From assembly GCF_002443255.2 (NCBI RefSeq), contig NW_019211457.1:29141479-29205478 (forward strand): 64,000 nucleotides of DNA, written 5' to 3'. The position numbers and the translations under genes were made by a program. Shown here in pieces: positions 1 to 14,512 of the stretch. The DNA is from Varroa destructor. Its lineage: Eukaryota > Arthropoda > Arachnida > Mesostigmata > Varroidae. Each line of letters begins with the position of its first letter. Position 1 is the stretch's first letter. The notes under the pieces are model-generated. The model ran no database searches. It was given only the letters and a program-made list of their open reading frames with translations, and was not told the DNA's origin.

Positions 1-644
1 GACCATCGCTATCTTAGCTAAAATGAGCAAACGGCGAGGAAATAAAGAACGACTGCGCGACGACGTAATGTTCATGTTTTTGTCTCATTTTCCCTAACCC
101 ACACTTCCTGGTTGAATATGTTTAAGGTAGAACGGCTTTAGTCGTAGGTACATTTGGGGTAGAAGAGGATGGAGGGATAGTAAGTAGGTGACTATTAGAT
201 CAGGCATCTATTCCAATAGGGACAGTTATTGTTAATGAGCTGATTGACAGCGGAGTGTGAGAGAGAGTAAAATTATTGTAACAGTAAAGTATATCCAAAA
301 TTATATAGAAAATAAAGTAGAAATCTACTTGGATGAGGAATAAAGTTATCTAATCACTCCGTCTTTGGATGTTATTGTAGCTCTTTTCTGTCACTACGAA
401 CCTGCCGCCCTTTTCCTTCAACAAAATAAAAACGATTTGACCTGACCATTTGTTTAAATGACTTTTCCGTATCTCCGTTGAGTCCCTGACACATACCCGT
501 AGAGGAATTTTATGCTTCTGCAATATCATCAAAATGACAACTATTCCTATTTGCGTTCTGCGGCCTTCTTATCATTCATGTTGGTAACTACCATCTACCA
601 ATCTGATATAGTATCTATAACCGCAAGCTATCGACGCCTGGCTG

Positions 645-1093
645 ATGACACGCCTTCCATACAGACGAAATTGTCCCTTAAACCCCTCATGCTCCTTTTG
701 TGTCATGTTTGTTTTGCTGGTCCCTGCTGTTGTTCGTCCGAAACCAGCACCAAGATACATTGGCGACCGTAAATTTTTCCTCGATGCCGTGACTATCCGC
801 CAAACTGTCACGGCACTGCACGTTTCTTATCCAGGAGCACACGTTTTGGGTGGGGCACGGAATTTAGTGCACCCCGATGAAGAAGACGAGCGCATGGGAG
901 ACTTGTGGGGGAACGGAGCAACAACTGTCCCCATGCGACGACGTCCCGCCTGCTGGTCCATGGCTAACACTGGTTCCGTCTGTAGCAGTCGTATCTATGC
1001 CTTGACTCTTGTGAAGCGAAAAGTAAAATGCGTCGAACCAGCAGATCTTGTATTTCGAACGACAGCTTCGAGCCTGTCGATTGACGGTGTCCC
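645..1093 (+). CDS. Candidate exon ending at a GTAAGT donor, product unknown
   Basis: A 149-codon open frame runs into a consensus donor (CCC/GTAAGT at 1094-1099); its stop codon lies inside that donor, as expected if the frame is an exon. An internal ATG at 705 would give a hydrophobic start (MFVLLVPAVV) resembling a weak signal peptide, followed by RPKPAPRY. No domain is recognised and no downstream exon was found. Confidence 0.22.
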
Positions 1094-4000
1094 GTAAGTT
1101 CGTCGTACGCGATTCATGCAGACCGAGAGTAGTGTATTAATATATAGACTACTAATAACGCTGAACTCTGCAAGCCAAGCCTTTGACTACGGTTCGTGGA
1201 TCGTCAGAGCGGACTGCAGGCAAAAGATCGATGTTAATTTTCGAATTAGATTCAACTGACTTTGACAGGGAGACCAGGGTTTAAAGATAACCAGCAAGCC
1301 ACAAACTTGGCCATGCGTGATCGTGGAAGTTTGAGTGTGTTAAAAAGATGGATAGCTCTCTAAAACAATACGATTAGCGGTGTGTGCAAAGCAATCGCCG
1401 GACACCCTTCATGACGTTAATCGTTACTGACGACCTGCAACATGCAAGCGATAATACGGGATTCATAATCAGGACAGCATCTTCATGAGGTGCTGACAAT
1501 ATCAGCTTGTATTTTTTCTGTGGCACGTTAAAGGTATATTTGATTCATAATCATAATTGCTAAAAACATCACATTATTACCAATGAGCACGAACACAATC
1601 AGCCGTGCCATCAACTTCAGCCTTCGATCACGTTTAATTACAACCATGCATTTCATTAATTAGCGTTAGAAGGCATGAACTTAAAGGCTCAGGGCTCATA
1701 CGACCCATTTTTTCTACTCTGAGTGAAAAGGCGAGCCCAATTAATCGAATCACAGATTGAACGCACAGAAACGTAAATATTTTGTATCGGTAACTAATAA
1801 GTTCACGATCGTTAACCTAACTTTATTGATTCAATCTACCATTGTTATAAGTTGAGGGTCTCGGGTTATTTTCTTTTACGAACTATCCGAATTTCTTAAC
1901 AAATCTTATTCTGTATTTTTTTTGCAAAATTTTGAGTAGAGCAGTTCTGCGACTCTGCGACACCACATTCGTCCTATACAAAAGCTACGCCTTTTTTCGA
2001 TGTGTATATTATTTTGCATAATCTTCATCGAATAAATTAAATTGTTTAGACCCGAGCATTCAGTACTTTTATGTATGCAACAAGGGCAGCGATCTATTGA
2101 CAATAATCTTACTACTATTAACGTCACTTCCCGCATTGGAACGTTCACGTCTTCACGGAAGGTGTTCTCACAACAAACCTCACAAATAAATACATATTAA
2201 CAATGGACAACAAAAAACAACGTAAATAGTGAAACAACTGACAGCAACTGTGAAGGCAATTTCTCTGTAAATTAGCAGCGCATCGTAAGTGAAATGTTCG
2301 ATAAACACTAACTAGAATCGGATCCTCACTGTCTTCCATTGTCTTCGCGTGTTATCCATGTGTGAACGTTTCCGCGTGCACAAAACAGCTACGTAACCTT
2401 ACTAGATATGTGTATGATACTGTGCAACACATTGAACGGCGTCTACCAGCAGTGATGCTACTTCGGATTCTTCTCGAGGGGATCAGGCTTCTCACGTGTA
2501 CTCTGTGTGTATAATCAGCGGTGATTGACTTTGGATTGATATTGGTAAGTTGTCGTACGCCATGTCGCCTAACTCTTGTATTCGTTACCGTTGCTGGTGT
2601 TAATCGATAATGAACAATCCAACAACGAGCGTCGAACAAGACGAGGCAATGGCTAGCAAAAGCAAATGGATCACAAGAGGCGTGGAACGCTTGAAGATAC
2701 AGAGGTCGCTCGCACCGTTCTATGTCTCGGGTACGCAGGCAGCCAGTAATGCGACGCGTTTCTTCGGTCGCTGACGCCATCACCCCGCAATCTTCTTGAG
2801 GATAGCAGCTATTAGCGCGCGCCAACCGTTTTTGCTGGCTGCAAAGTACCCTTCCGAAATCGCTTGCGCCGATGCCGCTGTTCCAAAGAACGGATTGACA
2901 TCATTTTCACCGTCGATATGACTGGTACACTAACTCCCTGGCTGTGTGTCTGGGGGGTCTAGTCCGGAACGGGAGTTCGTGTTCAACCGTGCCTATGTTC
3001 GCGGCATCGTTATTGGACGAGGTAAAGGAGAAGACTCCTCGAGCGGATGGATACATGCCTACCTAGCTGATAACCGTGTGTGCATGGATGTTGCATTGAA
3101 CCTAGTTAACGGGCGCTTTTACGGCATTATCGAATGCTGTGCCGTCTGTCACTCGAGTGACACAGCCATCAATGAGGGTGAATGTGTTTGCTCTGAAGGG
3201 TGTCCATAGAGAGGGCAACGAAGCGCGCACTCACGTAGGTCACAGCGCATGTGCTATTGGCATATATTCAGCGAAGGGCGGGAAGTGGACAATAACGAAC
3301 GAGTTTAAAACGGGCCAAAAGCTACGTTATTCGATCGAAATAACAGTGACGACTGTACCGCAGAGAATGACACCGAATGATTTCTATCGATTATGGCGCA
3401 AGTGATTTGCTGAGTAGTTACCAAGTAAACACTTGGTTTACCAACGATTTATAATAGGATATAGCATGTTCCTCTGTATCGTCCACGAGTCCAGCAACAT
3501 GGCCATACTGCAAGGTATATATACGGCGTTTATGTACCAAAAAAATGTATACAACGTTACCCGGCTATAATCTTCGAATAGTCTTAATAGACCAAAATCA
3601 TTTTTTCTAAGAATGTGTTTTTAAATGAACTTTGGGCAGGTCTGATTACACGTTTTGCAATTACTATGTTCACTCTATGTCCGGAACTATGTTCCGGAGT
3701 AGCAGCGAGCTTCATGATTCAACAAAGGGTATGTCAAGCGTCAGTCGGACTTTAGGGCACCAAAAGTGATAAAAAAACAACAATAATATAATGATGAAAA
3801 TAATCCAGACCGAAGAAGACGATGTCGCACGTGAGAGAGAGATTGCTCGAGACGCATAGATTATTTGGGCCGATACTGCTACATTTAATTAGATAGTATA
3901 ATTAGTCGGCATTACTACTGAAAAGTCATATATTATACTAGAATATTATATAAATTTACCAGGGGTAACAGTGCCGCGCAGTGTTCTAAGCAAAACATTT

Positions 4001-4434
4001 AAGTGGATAATCCTTTTTCTTGTTCAATTTACTACAGTTTGACTACACAAATACCCTGTACATTCCTGCCAATGGGCTTTTCTTGTGGGGATATATTAAA
4101 CGTACGCTCCGTCATAACATCGCTTGAAAATCTTAACGTCGGAATCGAATTTGCCAATGTTTAGAACAGTAAGAATTTTAGAAGTGTGCATTACGAGGTG
4201 AAACTGTACATTTTACCTAAAGTCCTTTGCAATTAGAAGTTTTAACTAAAGCTGAGATCGTATAAGGGTGATCTAATTAAAAGAGACAATCTATATATAT
4301 GTCTATATAATTTTTTTTCCAATATAGAGGCTGACATTGTAAAAAAACAACTTCCTTCATTTATACAGGTTGTCTGCCACCTGTTATTGGCGATCCAGGC
4401 GCGTTCATGTTAGTTCGGCTAAAGAACGATTTAA

Positions 4435-4863
4435 TTTACGCACGTCCATTATAACTGGGCCCAGCTGAGTTTAGCCATGGAGCTTGAAAAGTCCGATTCG
4501 ATCATCAAACATCTCCAAAGAAAGAGAATCAGTACGCACGATGTCGGCCAGTGGCCGGCTTATCTTGCAAGGCACTTCCTCACGGGAAAAGAAAATCTTA
4601 AACTGGGACATCAAATAAATTGACTATTCAGGGAAGTTGTCTGGGTGACCGAGATTATGGATAAATGCATTCGCCCAAAGTTCCTGAAAAAAAGAAATAG
4701 AGGTGCACCAGGAGCGGAGAACTTCGTCGAGCTTATAGACGCAATGCTATTGTACGCATGTCAGGGAAGAGAGTCTACCCATCGGCCCATAAACAGACCT
4801 AACATAGGTGAACCGATGCCTGACCAACAAGTAGGGGCATTCCTATTGCACGGTATCTATTAA
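4435..4863 (+). pseudogene. Interrupted open frame (one in-frame TGA), product unknown
   Basis: One frame is open from 4435 to the stop at 4861-4863 except for a single TGA at 4621-4623. The first part has an ATG at 4477 (MELEKSDSIIKHLQRKR...) and 48 codons; the second reads about 79 codons including LFREVVWVTEIMDKCIRPK and APGAENFVELIDAM. An AG just after the stop could be an acceptor, but no GT donor lies in a useful place before it. It may be a decayed gene or a chance frame; I do not recognise it. Confidence 0.15.
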
Positions 4864-5479
4864 TAAAAATAAATAGTGGACAGATCTGGCATATATATGT
4901 ATATTGGTATTTTTCGGTGATCAGTTTACCATCCTTTAGACACACCCGTTCATGTAGGGGTTCGTTTAAATAACCCCACGTTTCGGCATCATGACCACTT
5001 CAACCTTATCGGATATTCAATCATAATGACGATAGTTAAACGAAAGATGAAGCTGTGTTGACTATTAATCAAGATCGACCATCCGAAGACTCACATTTGC
5101 GCGTGATTATTATTACCTTAGTAACTTATTATTATTATTATTTACATTAGTAATGTATTACAGAAAACGCACCGAAAACATTGATCATACGTGAGATGTC
5201 TTCAGGGCAGGCGTTCTTTCTTTGGGTACTTTCACCGCACAGAAGCGATTAACATGTGAACTCTATGAGACGCCGATACATTTCTACTATTGACAATCAG
5301 AAGGAAAACGAGGTAGCGCATTAGGAACGAACGTATCGAACTAGTTCATCAATGGTTCCCACCTGTTTCAGTATCTTTTGCACGTATTTCAGATTGCTCG
5401 CTAATCCACAATAGCTCGATGAACAATGGATCCTCACTTGTTAAGAGCTACACGGTGCGTGGCTTGCTAGCAATAACTT

Positions 5480-8350
5480 CATAGCTTTTGACTGTTTTTT
5501 TTTTTTTTGTCGATAGACTTTATCCTAGAGTTGTTCGGTAGTGCCGTTTGACCTGTGTGTTATTCATACTTATCGTCGCCCCGTGTTCTTGCGGTTCCTA
5601 GTCGTTTTCGGTACTCACTATTCGCTGTGTGTCACTCCACCTTACCCACCATTCGTCGCTGTTCAATACCAATGGTCAATCAGTTACAGGATCGGCAGCT
5701 AGCTGGCAGTTGGCTGGATATTGTATTGCAACGGCACGACATTATTGTAGCCGATTGACTGTCGTTGTACCGTTGTTAAAGCATCGACGTTGTTGTTGAT
5801 CGCGCTGACCATGTGGTTATCGTCGTCGCTGTTGTTGACGTCATTGTTGTAGCTGGTACAGACTGTTGTCTGCTAATGTTGAGCGGGCGGCCAGCGGCGG
5901 GCTGCTATTCCCCGGCGAGGGCAGAGGTCAGAGGTGGTTTCGTGAGGAACAACCCCTCTGTTGACTTCCCTCAAGAAGGAGAAGACGAAGAGGCAAAAGA
6001 CGCACGGTTTACGTTTAACGTTGAACGTTGGACCGGCGGCAGGCAGCGGTGAATAGCTCGGCTGCTCCTTCGCTCACGAGAAACGGTGCAGCACGCATCG
6101 ACAGCTCGACTGACGCCATAACGAAACAGAGCATCACCATGTGCCTACTAATAATAATACTTCAGCGACAAGTCGTGTTCGCGGGGTTGTACCGAACAGC
6201 CACATCGATAACAAAACGAGAAGAAGTACGCTACAACGAAAAAACGAGACGACGACGCTGACAGTGGCGACGCTGACGCCGGCAGTGAATACCACGCAAC
6301 CGTATGGTGGGACCTTCTTCTATTACGACCAATTGAGGCGCGGACCACACCAACTACCACTATTGGGCCGCATTCAGTTTGGCTGTTGCCCCTGCTGTTG
6401 CCCCTGCTAGTGCTATTATTGTTGTTTTTCCATGAAGAAGACAATTTCACGAAGTCAACTGGTCGGCGTTCTATGTCGACCTGTCTTTCTTTTACGCTGT
6501 CTTGCCTTAGTCCGCGCTGCCGCATCCTTTTCGTTTTACCCCACTCCCCCACTGGAGTCGAGAGAATAAGGAAGACTGCTGTAGAAAGAGGACGCAGGTT
6601 ACACATGTTGTTCAACAGGACAAAGTAAACACCCGCAAACAGGAATAAATCGAAAATGCCGAAGCGGAAGACAAGAGTCCCAAGACATAGTATAGAGCCA
6701 AGGAGGAACATAAGCTATTGGGAAACATAACATAGGAGCACGCATAAGAGCGCTCGAACATACAAGACAATACACATACACATATTAATGTGAAGATAGT
6801 GACGAGGACATATGCTGTTTTGTACTACCCAGTGTATTATTTGTGCTACTCATATAGGGAAAATGCACGCTGAGCACAGCGTAAGCCGATGTCATATACA
6901 TGCAGACGGAGGTGTACACACACAAGCACACGGATACACGTACATGCACACATAGAAAAATATCCCACAAATATTGACCCAACGATTCGTTGAACGCCGT
7001 ACAAGTGCACTAGGACATGACTCGTATGAGGAGGCATCGAGAATTTTTCGAACAATCCCGAAGCTCGGCAATTACAGGATCGACGGTTTGAACGTGAGCA
7101 GGGTTTGCGGAATTGTCAGTGGACGTTACCGCCGTCAACGTCAAGCGTGATCGATACATGCCGCTACTGCTTCGGTTCAGCTAAGTTCTTCCGGACTTTT
7201 CTTGAAAAACGAAACACAAGGGTTCGCCGAAATCAGAACCACAGCAGCACCAGCGCTTGTCGTATATGTATATACAGCTTTGTTGTATTGCATTTGGCAC
7301 GGTTCATCCTTTTATTATGGCGATAGCGTTTGCTTTTTGTGTGTTGCTTTGTATGAGCACTATTTCTATGTTTCTATTATTAGTAGAACTGTGCCTTTTT
7401 TCGTGGAGCTTCCCCAAATAATTCCTATGGTTAGAACCAGCCGCCGCTACGAAAAGCTTGCCAGGATATAAGCAAGCGATGTCAATAGTCACAGCTCCCA
7501 ATGCTGATCAGCCATCGTGGTAGCGAAGACCGCTGTTAGAACTTGACGATGATCAATGACATCGGAACTTGTACGCAGTGGACGCGCCTCAGGCTACCTT
7601 GCGACGAGTGTAATGTCAGCGTGAGGGCAATTGCTTGCGTATCTGCTCGTATCAATGAGAAGGGTTATTGATACTGCGGTAGGATCTCTAATATTTACGG
7701 AAACAATGATTAAAACGGCAGTGGTCGCAGTAGCTGAGGTCGTAGCGTTGCTCGATTCGTACCGCTTGATAATGGTGCGCGATTTAGCAACAACAAAAGA
7801 TGAGCGTAAGTGTCAGCGGTCGTCTGTTTTGTTACGTCTGCCGGCATACGGGACAGGTTTGCAGTATGTCAACTGGAATTGGCAAGCTATTCGATTTAAG
7901 TGGCCAGTCAACCAATCGGCCAAACGATCCAACAGCGTACCTGACGTCGAACGCGATCTTCCTCGTTCGTTTGTTCGCTTTCCGCCAATAGCAACGACGA
8001 CGACGAAGCGTACGAAACGTCGATAACGTTTCTCTTCCTGCAGCGTCTCCGGCGGCAACGACGTCGCTGCGTTTTTTGTGTTCGCTTTTCGGGGTGGAGT
8101 TGGCCAGCACCGCTTCTAGAACCGATTACTGACAGCCATAATGCGATTATCAGGGCTGTCGGGACTCTTATCCAGAAGCTCCAGCAAAGACACGCGGTGG
8201 GCGCTAAAGCGCCTCAGCGAACACGATGTTACGCCCACCACACGCTTCACCACTGCACATCTGTTAAGAAATATCAATACAAAGCAGTGCTCTGTCCATG
8301 CTGGGGCTATAGCTATTTTGCAAGTGGGTTGCACTGGCGAAGGATACTAC
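5480..8350. other. GC-richer, trinucleotide-rich stretch without a recognised gene
   Basis: Compared with the flanks this stretch has many GTT/GAC/CGA-type trinucleotide runs and CpG, and long open frames on both strands that overlap each other (for example 6148-6711 minus and 6028-6628 plus). One frame, 7631-7803 plus, ends at a GTAAGT donor. It could be a promoter with 5' untranslated exons of an unseen gene, but no frame resembles a known protein. Confidence 0.3.
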
Positions 8351-8817
8351 GATATCTATTTTTGATTTCATCGATTAGACGTATTTATAGATTTGTTCTA
8401 GAAGCAGTAATTTAGCTTGTTGCGTATCTTATAATATATGATGTAACATATTCGAGAACTACATGGTGGCTGGTGTCTTTAAAAGCTAGTGCTTGTCACG
8501 ACAACAAATAACAAGTTGTAAGCTAAGATAAATGAGCTCGTACTTGCATTGTTGTCACTTGGGGTTGTTTATATTTCACATTTAACTTCATTAGCGTACA
8601 GATTTGCACCCATCGACGAAGTAATCGCTAGATACCGCTGTTGGATTGATATCTAAATGCATCGTAAGGCTATTTTTGTCTATGTTTTCTTTTACAATTA
8701 TCGCTTGCTACATTTGGACCGGGCAACCTCTTTCGTAGCAACTACCTAATGTTTTAAATAAATTAACAATATATTTTTAGAGTTTTGCGTCCGGCATCCA
8801 AGTTAGCTTGCTGTGGC

Positions 8818-8935
8818 ATGAAGCGAGGTGTGTCTCAACCCGGATTCGAACCCAGACCATGGCACGTACCCGCTTTTAGTATGCGAAAAAGTCGGTGTTG
8901 CGCGGAGTCGGCTCCCTAACAACTACCTCGCGTAT
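8818..8935 (-). repeat. tRNA-derived SINE-like element
   Basis: The minus strand carries a perfect RNA polymerase III B box (GGTTCGAATCC, about 8840-8855), a weak A-box-like GAGGTAGTTGTTAGGG about 75 bases upstream, and a trailing GAGACACACCTCG. The acceptor and T-arm do not fold as a proper tRNA, so a tRNA-derived SINE is more likely than a tRNA gene. The tail is shared with the element at 52.1 kb. Confidence 0.4.
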
Positions 8936-11900
8936 TTTCTATTGGCCTGTTCCAAAATCTATGACCCCGTCCCCACGCTGTCAAATGACGTACCATTCAG
9001 AGTACAAAAAGCGACCTCTTTATCATGATTTCGAATGCATATACGATAACTACAAATGAAAAAACACATCCAAGGTGTACAATATAGTCGGCCATGGTAT
9101 AGCTGAGTTCAGCATCGAATTTATGTTAACGCGAAATTCGCTCGTTCGTTCCCGCTCACGTTTCCCGTTTTCTGTTTTGCCATTAAAGCGGTCTTGCCTT
9201 CCGAGACCTAGACGTGCTTCCCTTTAAGAACATAAATCAGGAGAGCTTCATGCACAATATCTGCACACCTCTTCGGACAATTCGATTTGGCGTTGGTGTC
9301 CCCAAAATAGCGCCGTGCACGACTTTATGATTTTTTCTGCTGCGATCGTTGTGTTTTTTTTCTATCTACTATTATGTAATTCAATTGGCCGCAAATTCGT
9401 CGAAATAACGTGACAACATGCGAGAACAGATTTTCTATGTAGTTACTTTTGTCGCGGCTGATGCTGTTGCTGCCGCTGCGATCACCACTGATGATAATTT
9501 TCGGTTGATTTCATTCAGGGGAGCTCAACGCATCGCGAGAATTTAGCGAGTGAACATGCCGCACGGCCATCCCCTTCTTGTTGTTATTATCGTTATTGGC
9601 GCCGTGGCCATGTCCTCGGATGCGTTTAGGATCGTTCTTTATGGTCTCTCGGTACATAGCTGGCTGTAATTATCAAATCGTTATGTTCTTGTTGTTGTTA
9701 TTCGAATGAGCGCTATGTCGATAGCATCCGCGAGGGCAGCCCAGCACGCGAATGGGATCCCGCCAAAAGGCCAAGGATTTGACCGTAGCTGGAGACACGT
9801 AGAGATGCACAAGCACACGAATAGGCGAGTCATTGCGCCTCTGGATCGAGACTCAAGCTGGTTATGATTACAGCGTGATCTCCACGTGACACTGATGGTT
9901 TCGTCGCTGCTTAGCCACTGGTCCTGCCCCAGCGAGATATCTGTGTCCACACGGACGAAACCGGTTCAAGTCGCCAGCAGAAATTGGTCAGGTCGCGGAT
10001 TTGAAGCAAATTAATAGGACACGAACAGGTAAACAGCTTGAAACAAGCAATAACGTCCCCGTATTCTTTGTCGAATTGACCAGGAACGAAGAACAAAAGC
10101 AACCGATGAAATCTCAACATGAAGCGCACTGAAAGAAAAGGACGTCTCTAACATCAGTTGGTCCTGTTGGAAAGCCGTAAGTGGAATATTTCGTGCAGTC
10201 AAGTGCGAGTGGTCAGGGTGGGAAGGAAGTGAGAACATCGGAATGAACTGCTACAGCAGGGTCAATTGTGGACGGGAGACATAATGGCTCAAGAAGAGTG
10301 AGATTTCCCCGTTCCTTCGTTTAGCTAGGTTTATTCGTAAGTGATTCCATTATTTTGTTTACCACTAACGAATCTTTGTGAAAACGCTAGCCTACTGGAA
10401 GAAAACATTCGTAGTGTCAAAGAAAATCCATCATGGCACTTGCACCTTTTGTTTGTTCGCCAGGTGTATGGTTCGGAACATTGGTGGTAATCAAGATGCA
10501 TAGTATCCGTGTCAACATTGTAAGACTTGCCAGCCAAGACTGTGTACCATGCTCCAGGCCACCTTTGCTACGTGGGGTACAACTTTGTAATGTTGCCGTA
10601 TGATTTTACGCCTTGCTGTATTACTAGTTTTTGTCAGTTTCTCAGCTCAGGTTGATAATAATGGGTTTTATCGACCGTTTTTCCAACTTCGATCAGCTTA
10701 TAGTAGATCACCACTTCCAAGTCCCACCGGATGCACAGCATTACCCTCTGACCTTTAAACGTTCTTCTTCGTCATTGTCTACTATTTAGCCACTTTCTCG
10801 ATTTTGGCGCAATTATGGCAGAACACCCATTTTTCATTGTCTTCAATGGCATAAAAAAAAAAAAACGATATCGAATTCCTGCATTTATTTCACACAAGAG
10901 CTCATGGGCCTGTTATTCTTTTCGATATTGCTTTGACAATGTGAGATTCTCATTGGTCCTTATGTGTGTCCGTAGTAAACCCCGCAAGGTACCATGTGAG
11001 AAATAACGTTTGGAGGTGGCTATCGTCCTCGTTGTCGTGATCATTTTTCTTACGTGCAATCTACGTGCAAGCTCATGCACTGCAGTTTTCATTTCGTACC
11101 TGTGCCCTACATGCAAGGCCCCTGCGCGTTCTTGCAAAGAACATGAGTGCGTAGATAATACGTGATCCTGTGCTTTCTGTCTATTGGGCGTTCCTCCGTT
11201 TGGCGAGCCAGTCGTGGTTTCATCTTTCGCTGCTTGGTGGCAAACGCAAAGAAAATATTTCATTCATTTGCTATTTGTTTTCCATGTTTGATCCTCTTTA
11301 CGCCGGCCCACGACCCAGCCGTACCCTGCTTCCAAGCACTGTCTCCTGTATTCTATAATGTGCGATGCGGTTCTCCATTGACTCCTCCATCGGCACGAAG
11401 CACTCATCGTGTCTGTTTGGACCGGCGTGTTCTGACGCGTGCAATAGTCATCCATGTCATTATTATACGTGTACCCTTGATGCGTTTCGTCTGTCCGGCT
11501 GCCACACGATACCACCGACAACCTCTGACCTTTCTGCTTGCCGTCGAGCTGGAGCTTGAACTGAACAGGTCTAATATCGTCACCTATTTACATATATGAT
11601 AATTATATGATTACGATCGCGGAACGATGGCACTGATGGTCTAGTGTCGGCAACAGCATGAACAGCGGTAACGAAACTGAGCGAATAAAAGTTAACATAA
11701 GTGAGTTAGAGAAAAAAAGCTCGTGAATTACCAACCAGGAAACAACAACAGAGTAAGAGAAGGTTGTATGTAACTCCCTTCTGTTGTCATCTAGAACTAT
11801 AATTGCAAACGATTACGGGGGACGAAATCGGTCGTCGTGCCCTAGCGGAGAAGTTCCAAGGGATAACTAGTGTGGCAAACAACTGATACACATTGGAAAA

Positions 11901-14512
11901 AGCGTTAGCAGACAACACGTAAATCATTGTAAGTAACTAATCACAATTAGCAAGTTACATTAAATCAGCTTACATCGGTCGATATGCATTTTTCATTGAA
12001 AGTTGTGCAGGTGTACAGAGTAATTAAAAGAGCGCTTCTTAGCTGCCCAGGTAAGAAACAATAATGGCTACACGAAACGAACAAACAAGAGCTTCCGCTT
12101 CGTTGCCCAGCGGCCCATTTTTCAACGAAATCGGTATCATTTGGCACAAGGATAGTATGTATGGGCGAGTTTTGCTGATAGGGGCTGATATAAATCCGGC
12201 AGCTCTTAGAAGAAATAAGATTGAAAGATATCAGCTAATAGGTGATGATGATATATATATATTGACACGGTATCTTGAGACAACCTCCCATTGGAAGAAA
12301 ACAAATGTCACTCCTTCGGATCCCACTGACAGTACGCGTGAATAGAAGAATCACTACTTCGTATTTGCTTGGAGCGATTGAGGGTGGTGTCCGGCTAGCG
12401 AGAACGATGTTCTTTAGTCAGCAAATTAATATTATATAATCACAATGCGTTTTGATGTCTCTATCGCACCCGCTAGCCCTTAATTTCCAGCCGAGGGGCA
12501 GACGTGTGTCACGGCGTCTACCGCATTATAAGGCATGCCGTGTTTTATCGAAAGTCTGCAAGGCAAAGACCAATCTACCGCATTTACAGTTTGAAATTAG
12601 TATACATATGAATACCTCCACGAGTACACCAGCGCTTCACAGTCGAGAACAGGATGGTGAGCTAAAGAATTGGCAGCAAATATGAATCCATTATACTTCT
12701 ATATATTTTCATAATTCTAGCTAGAAAACTAACAGAATTTGCTACAGGTGTTGGACAGTTCTGTTTTTATTTCCCTATACGCTACTTTCTGCTCTTACTT
12801 CCCTGACGACGCTTGTTATCAACCTGTCATTTAGCGTCGGCTCTATTTAGCTCGACTACAAAGATTCCATGCGCGCAAAACTATATGTTCTGGTAACGTA
12901 AGGAATAGGTCGGGTAATCAAGGATGATTTCGAACGTCGGTGGCTGGCAGCAACAATAGTGGATTGAATCGACGTGTGAATAAAAACATCGGTTTTTCTT
13001 TATTTTTATTGTCTTTAAATATTCGACGCTCCCGACCTACGCCGCTTTCGCAAAGATGACGGCTTCCATAAAAAAAAAAAAGTTTAGGGACCAACCATCT
13101 TTTGTAAGTGGCAACGCTACGATGAAGACTAGCTCATTGACATACGAGCAACATGACGCGCAATGAGAACTGACTCACTCTTCGACGGCTACCCTCAGAC
13201 AGAGAGCCCGTCGTATTATTAGTAGTATGCGTAGTAATAATAATGTGAGGTAATTATACGGAAAATTATACGGACTTTAACATTAGTAATTGCAATTGTT
13301 GAATGTCAAAAATGCAGTCTGCAGAGAACTAAAAAGAGGAAGTAACTGTGAATGCCAGCCAGTTTTGTAGTGATTTGTAACAAACAAATCTGAGCGATTT
13401 TTTTGTTACCTAGGTATGCTCAGGCGTTGCCGTAGGCAACGTATTTGCTCACAAATATTAGGAATACGTTGTAGTCGAGGTTTAAACTTGGGCATAGAGG
13501 GACAGACTTCGTTTCGTGCTAGGACCCACGCGTCCGATGGGATAGCTGCTGAACGGCGATACTGGACGTGAAACTCGAAATGAAAGAAGGTAGAGGTGTG
13601 CTTAGGTGCTTTGTGACTAAACAATCGCTCCTTAAACAGTTAACAAGTGAAAGCATTGATTCGATTCATACGACACGTAATCAATATTGCTCACCAAATA
13701 GCGTGTCACAAACTTGGGCCGAATTTTTGCTGTTTGTTGGCTAGTCGTCGGGAAGCCCGGGATGGATGATCTTGAAGCCCAAATGCCATGAAACAAGAAA
13801 GTGGTCATTGGGATACGCTTGGATTTCATCAGCAAATGACAGACTTGTATTGTCCACAGAAAACAACCAATCAGCCAATATATGCCTACCGATATACACA
13901 CATAATTATCGGATGAAAGTTTCCGACTCTCTGCACTGGCTAATGACATTCACAACAAAATACATAGAACATATATAGCATGGAACATACATATAATCGG
14001 GGTAGGAGTTTGAGGTTTCACAAACCGAGGAGACCGTATGTTTCGTGCCTTCACAGTGTTCCTATACAAGCGCATTACACAACTTTGTGCATCGTCCAAC
14101 AACTTTACCGGGGCCAGGGTATAATGATCTCCCGCAATGTGTAATTACCAACTACGAACGACGCAGACGCTGTTTACTTGTGCTTTTTGCAACTGCACCG
14201 CCAAAATCCGCCTTTAGGTTGCACGTATGAACTAAATAACCCAAAGTAAACCAATCAAACGGGTGGATACGTAACAAGCCACCCAGGTTAGCCGTCAGGA
14301 GCCGATCTCTGCAGCCACAACACATGATCGATTATGTCTACAATCGTCAAGTGCCTGTCGCTTGGGTGGTATCGCCGTTCGACCAAACTCGTTTCCGTTT
14401 ACTCTGCAGTAATAAGGTAAACAAACATGAAGCCCAAAGCTACCCACGAGCAACGAGTAGTACATCGAAGTACTAGGCAACGAGAAAAAAACTCAGGGGG
14501 TATGAGCGTTAC

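Noticed and set aside
2352..2825. 157-codon minus-strand frame
   Set aside because: The plus strand over the same stretch has equally coding-like frames; no domain, no signal peptide, no splice support.
2946..3405. Two overlapping plus-strand frames with coding-like composition
   Set aside because: The first starts at GTG, not ATG, neither has good splice borders, and neither resembles a known protein.
6148..6711. 187-codon minus-strand frame
   Set aside because: It lies in a trinucleotide-rich area with overlapping frames on the other strand, has low-complexity runs (poly-Asn, Val/Val, Tyr) and matches no family I know.
8818..8935. Functional tRNA gene
   Set aside because: The B box is perfect, but T-stem and acceptor-stem pairing fail and the A box is weak; a SINE-like element explains it better.
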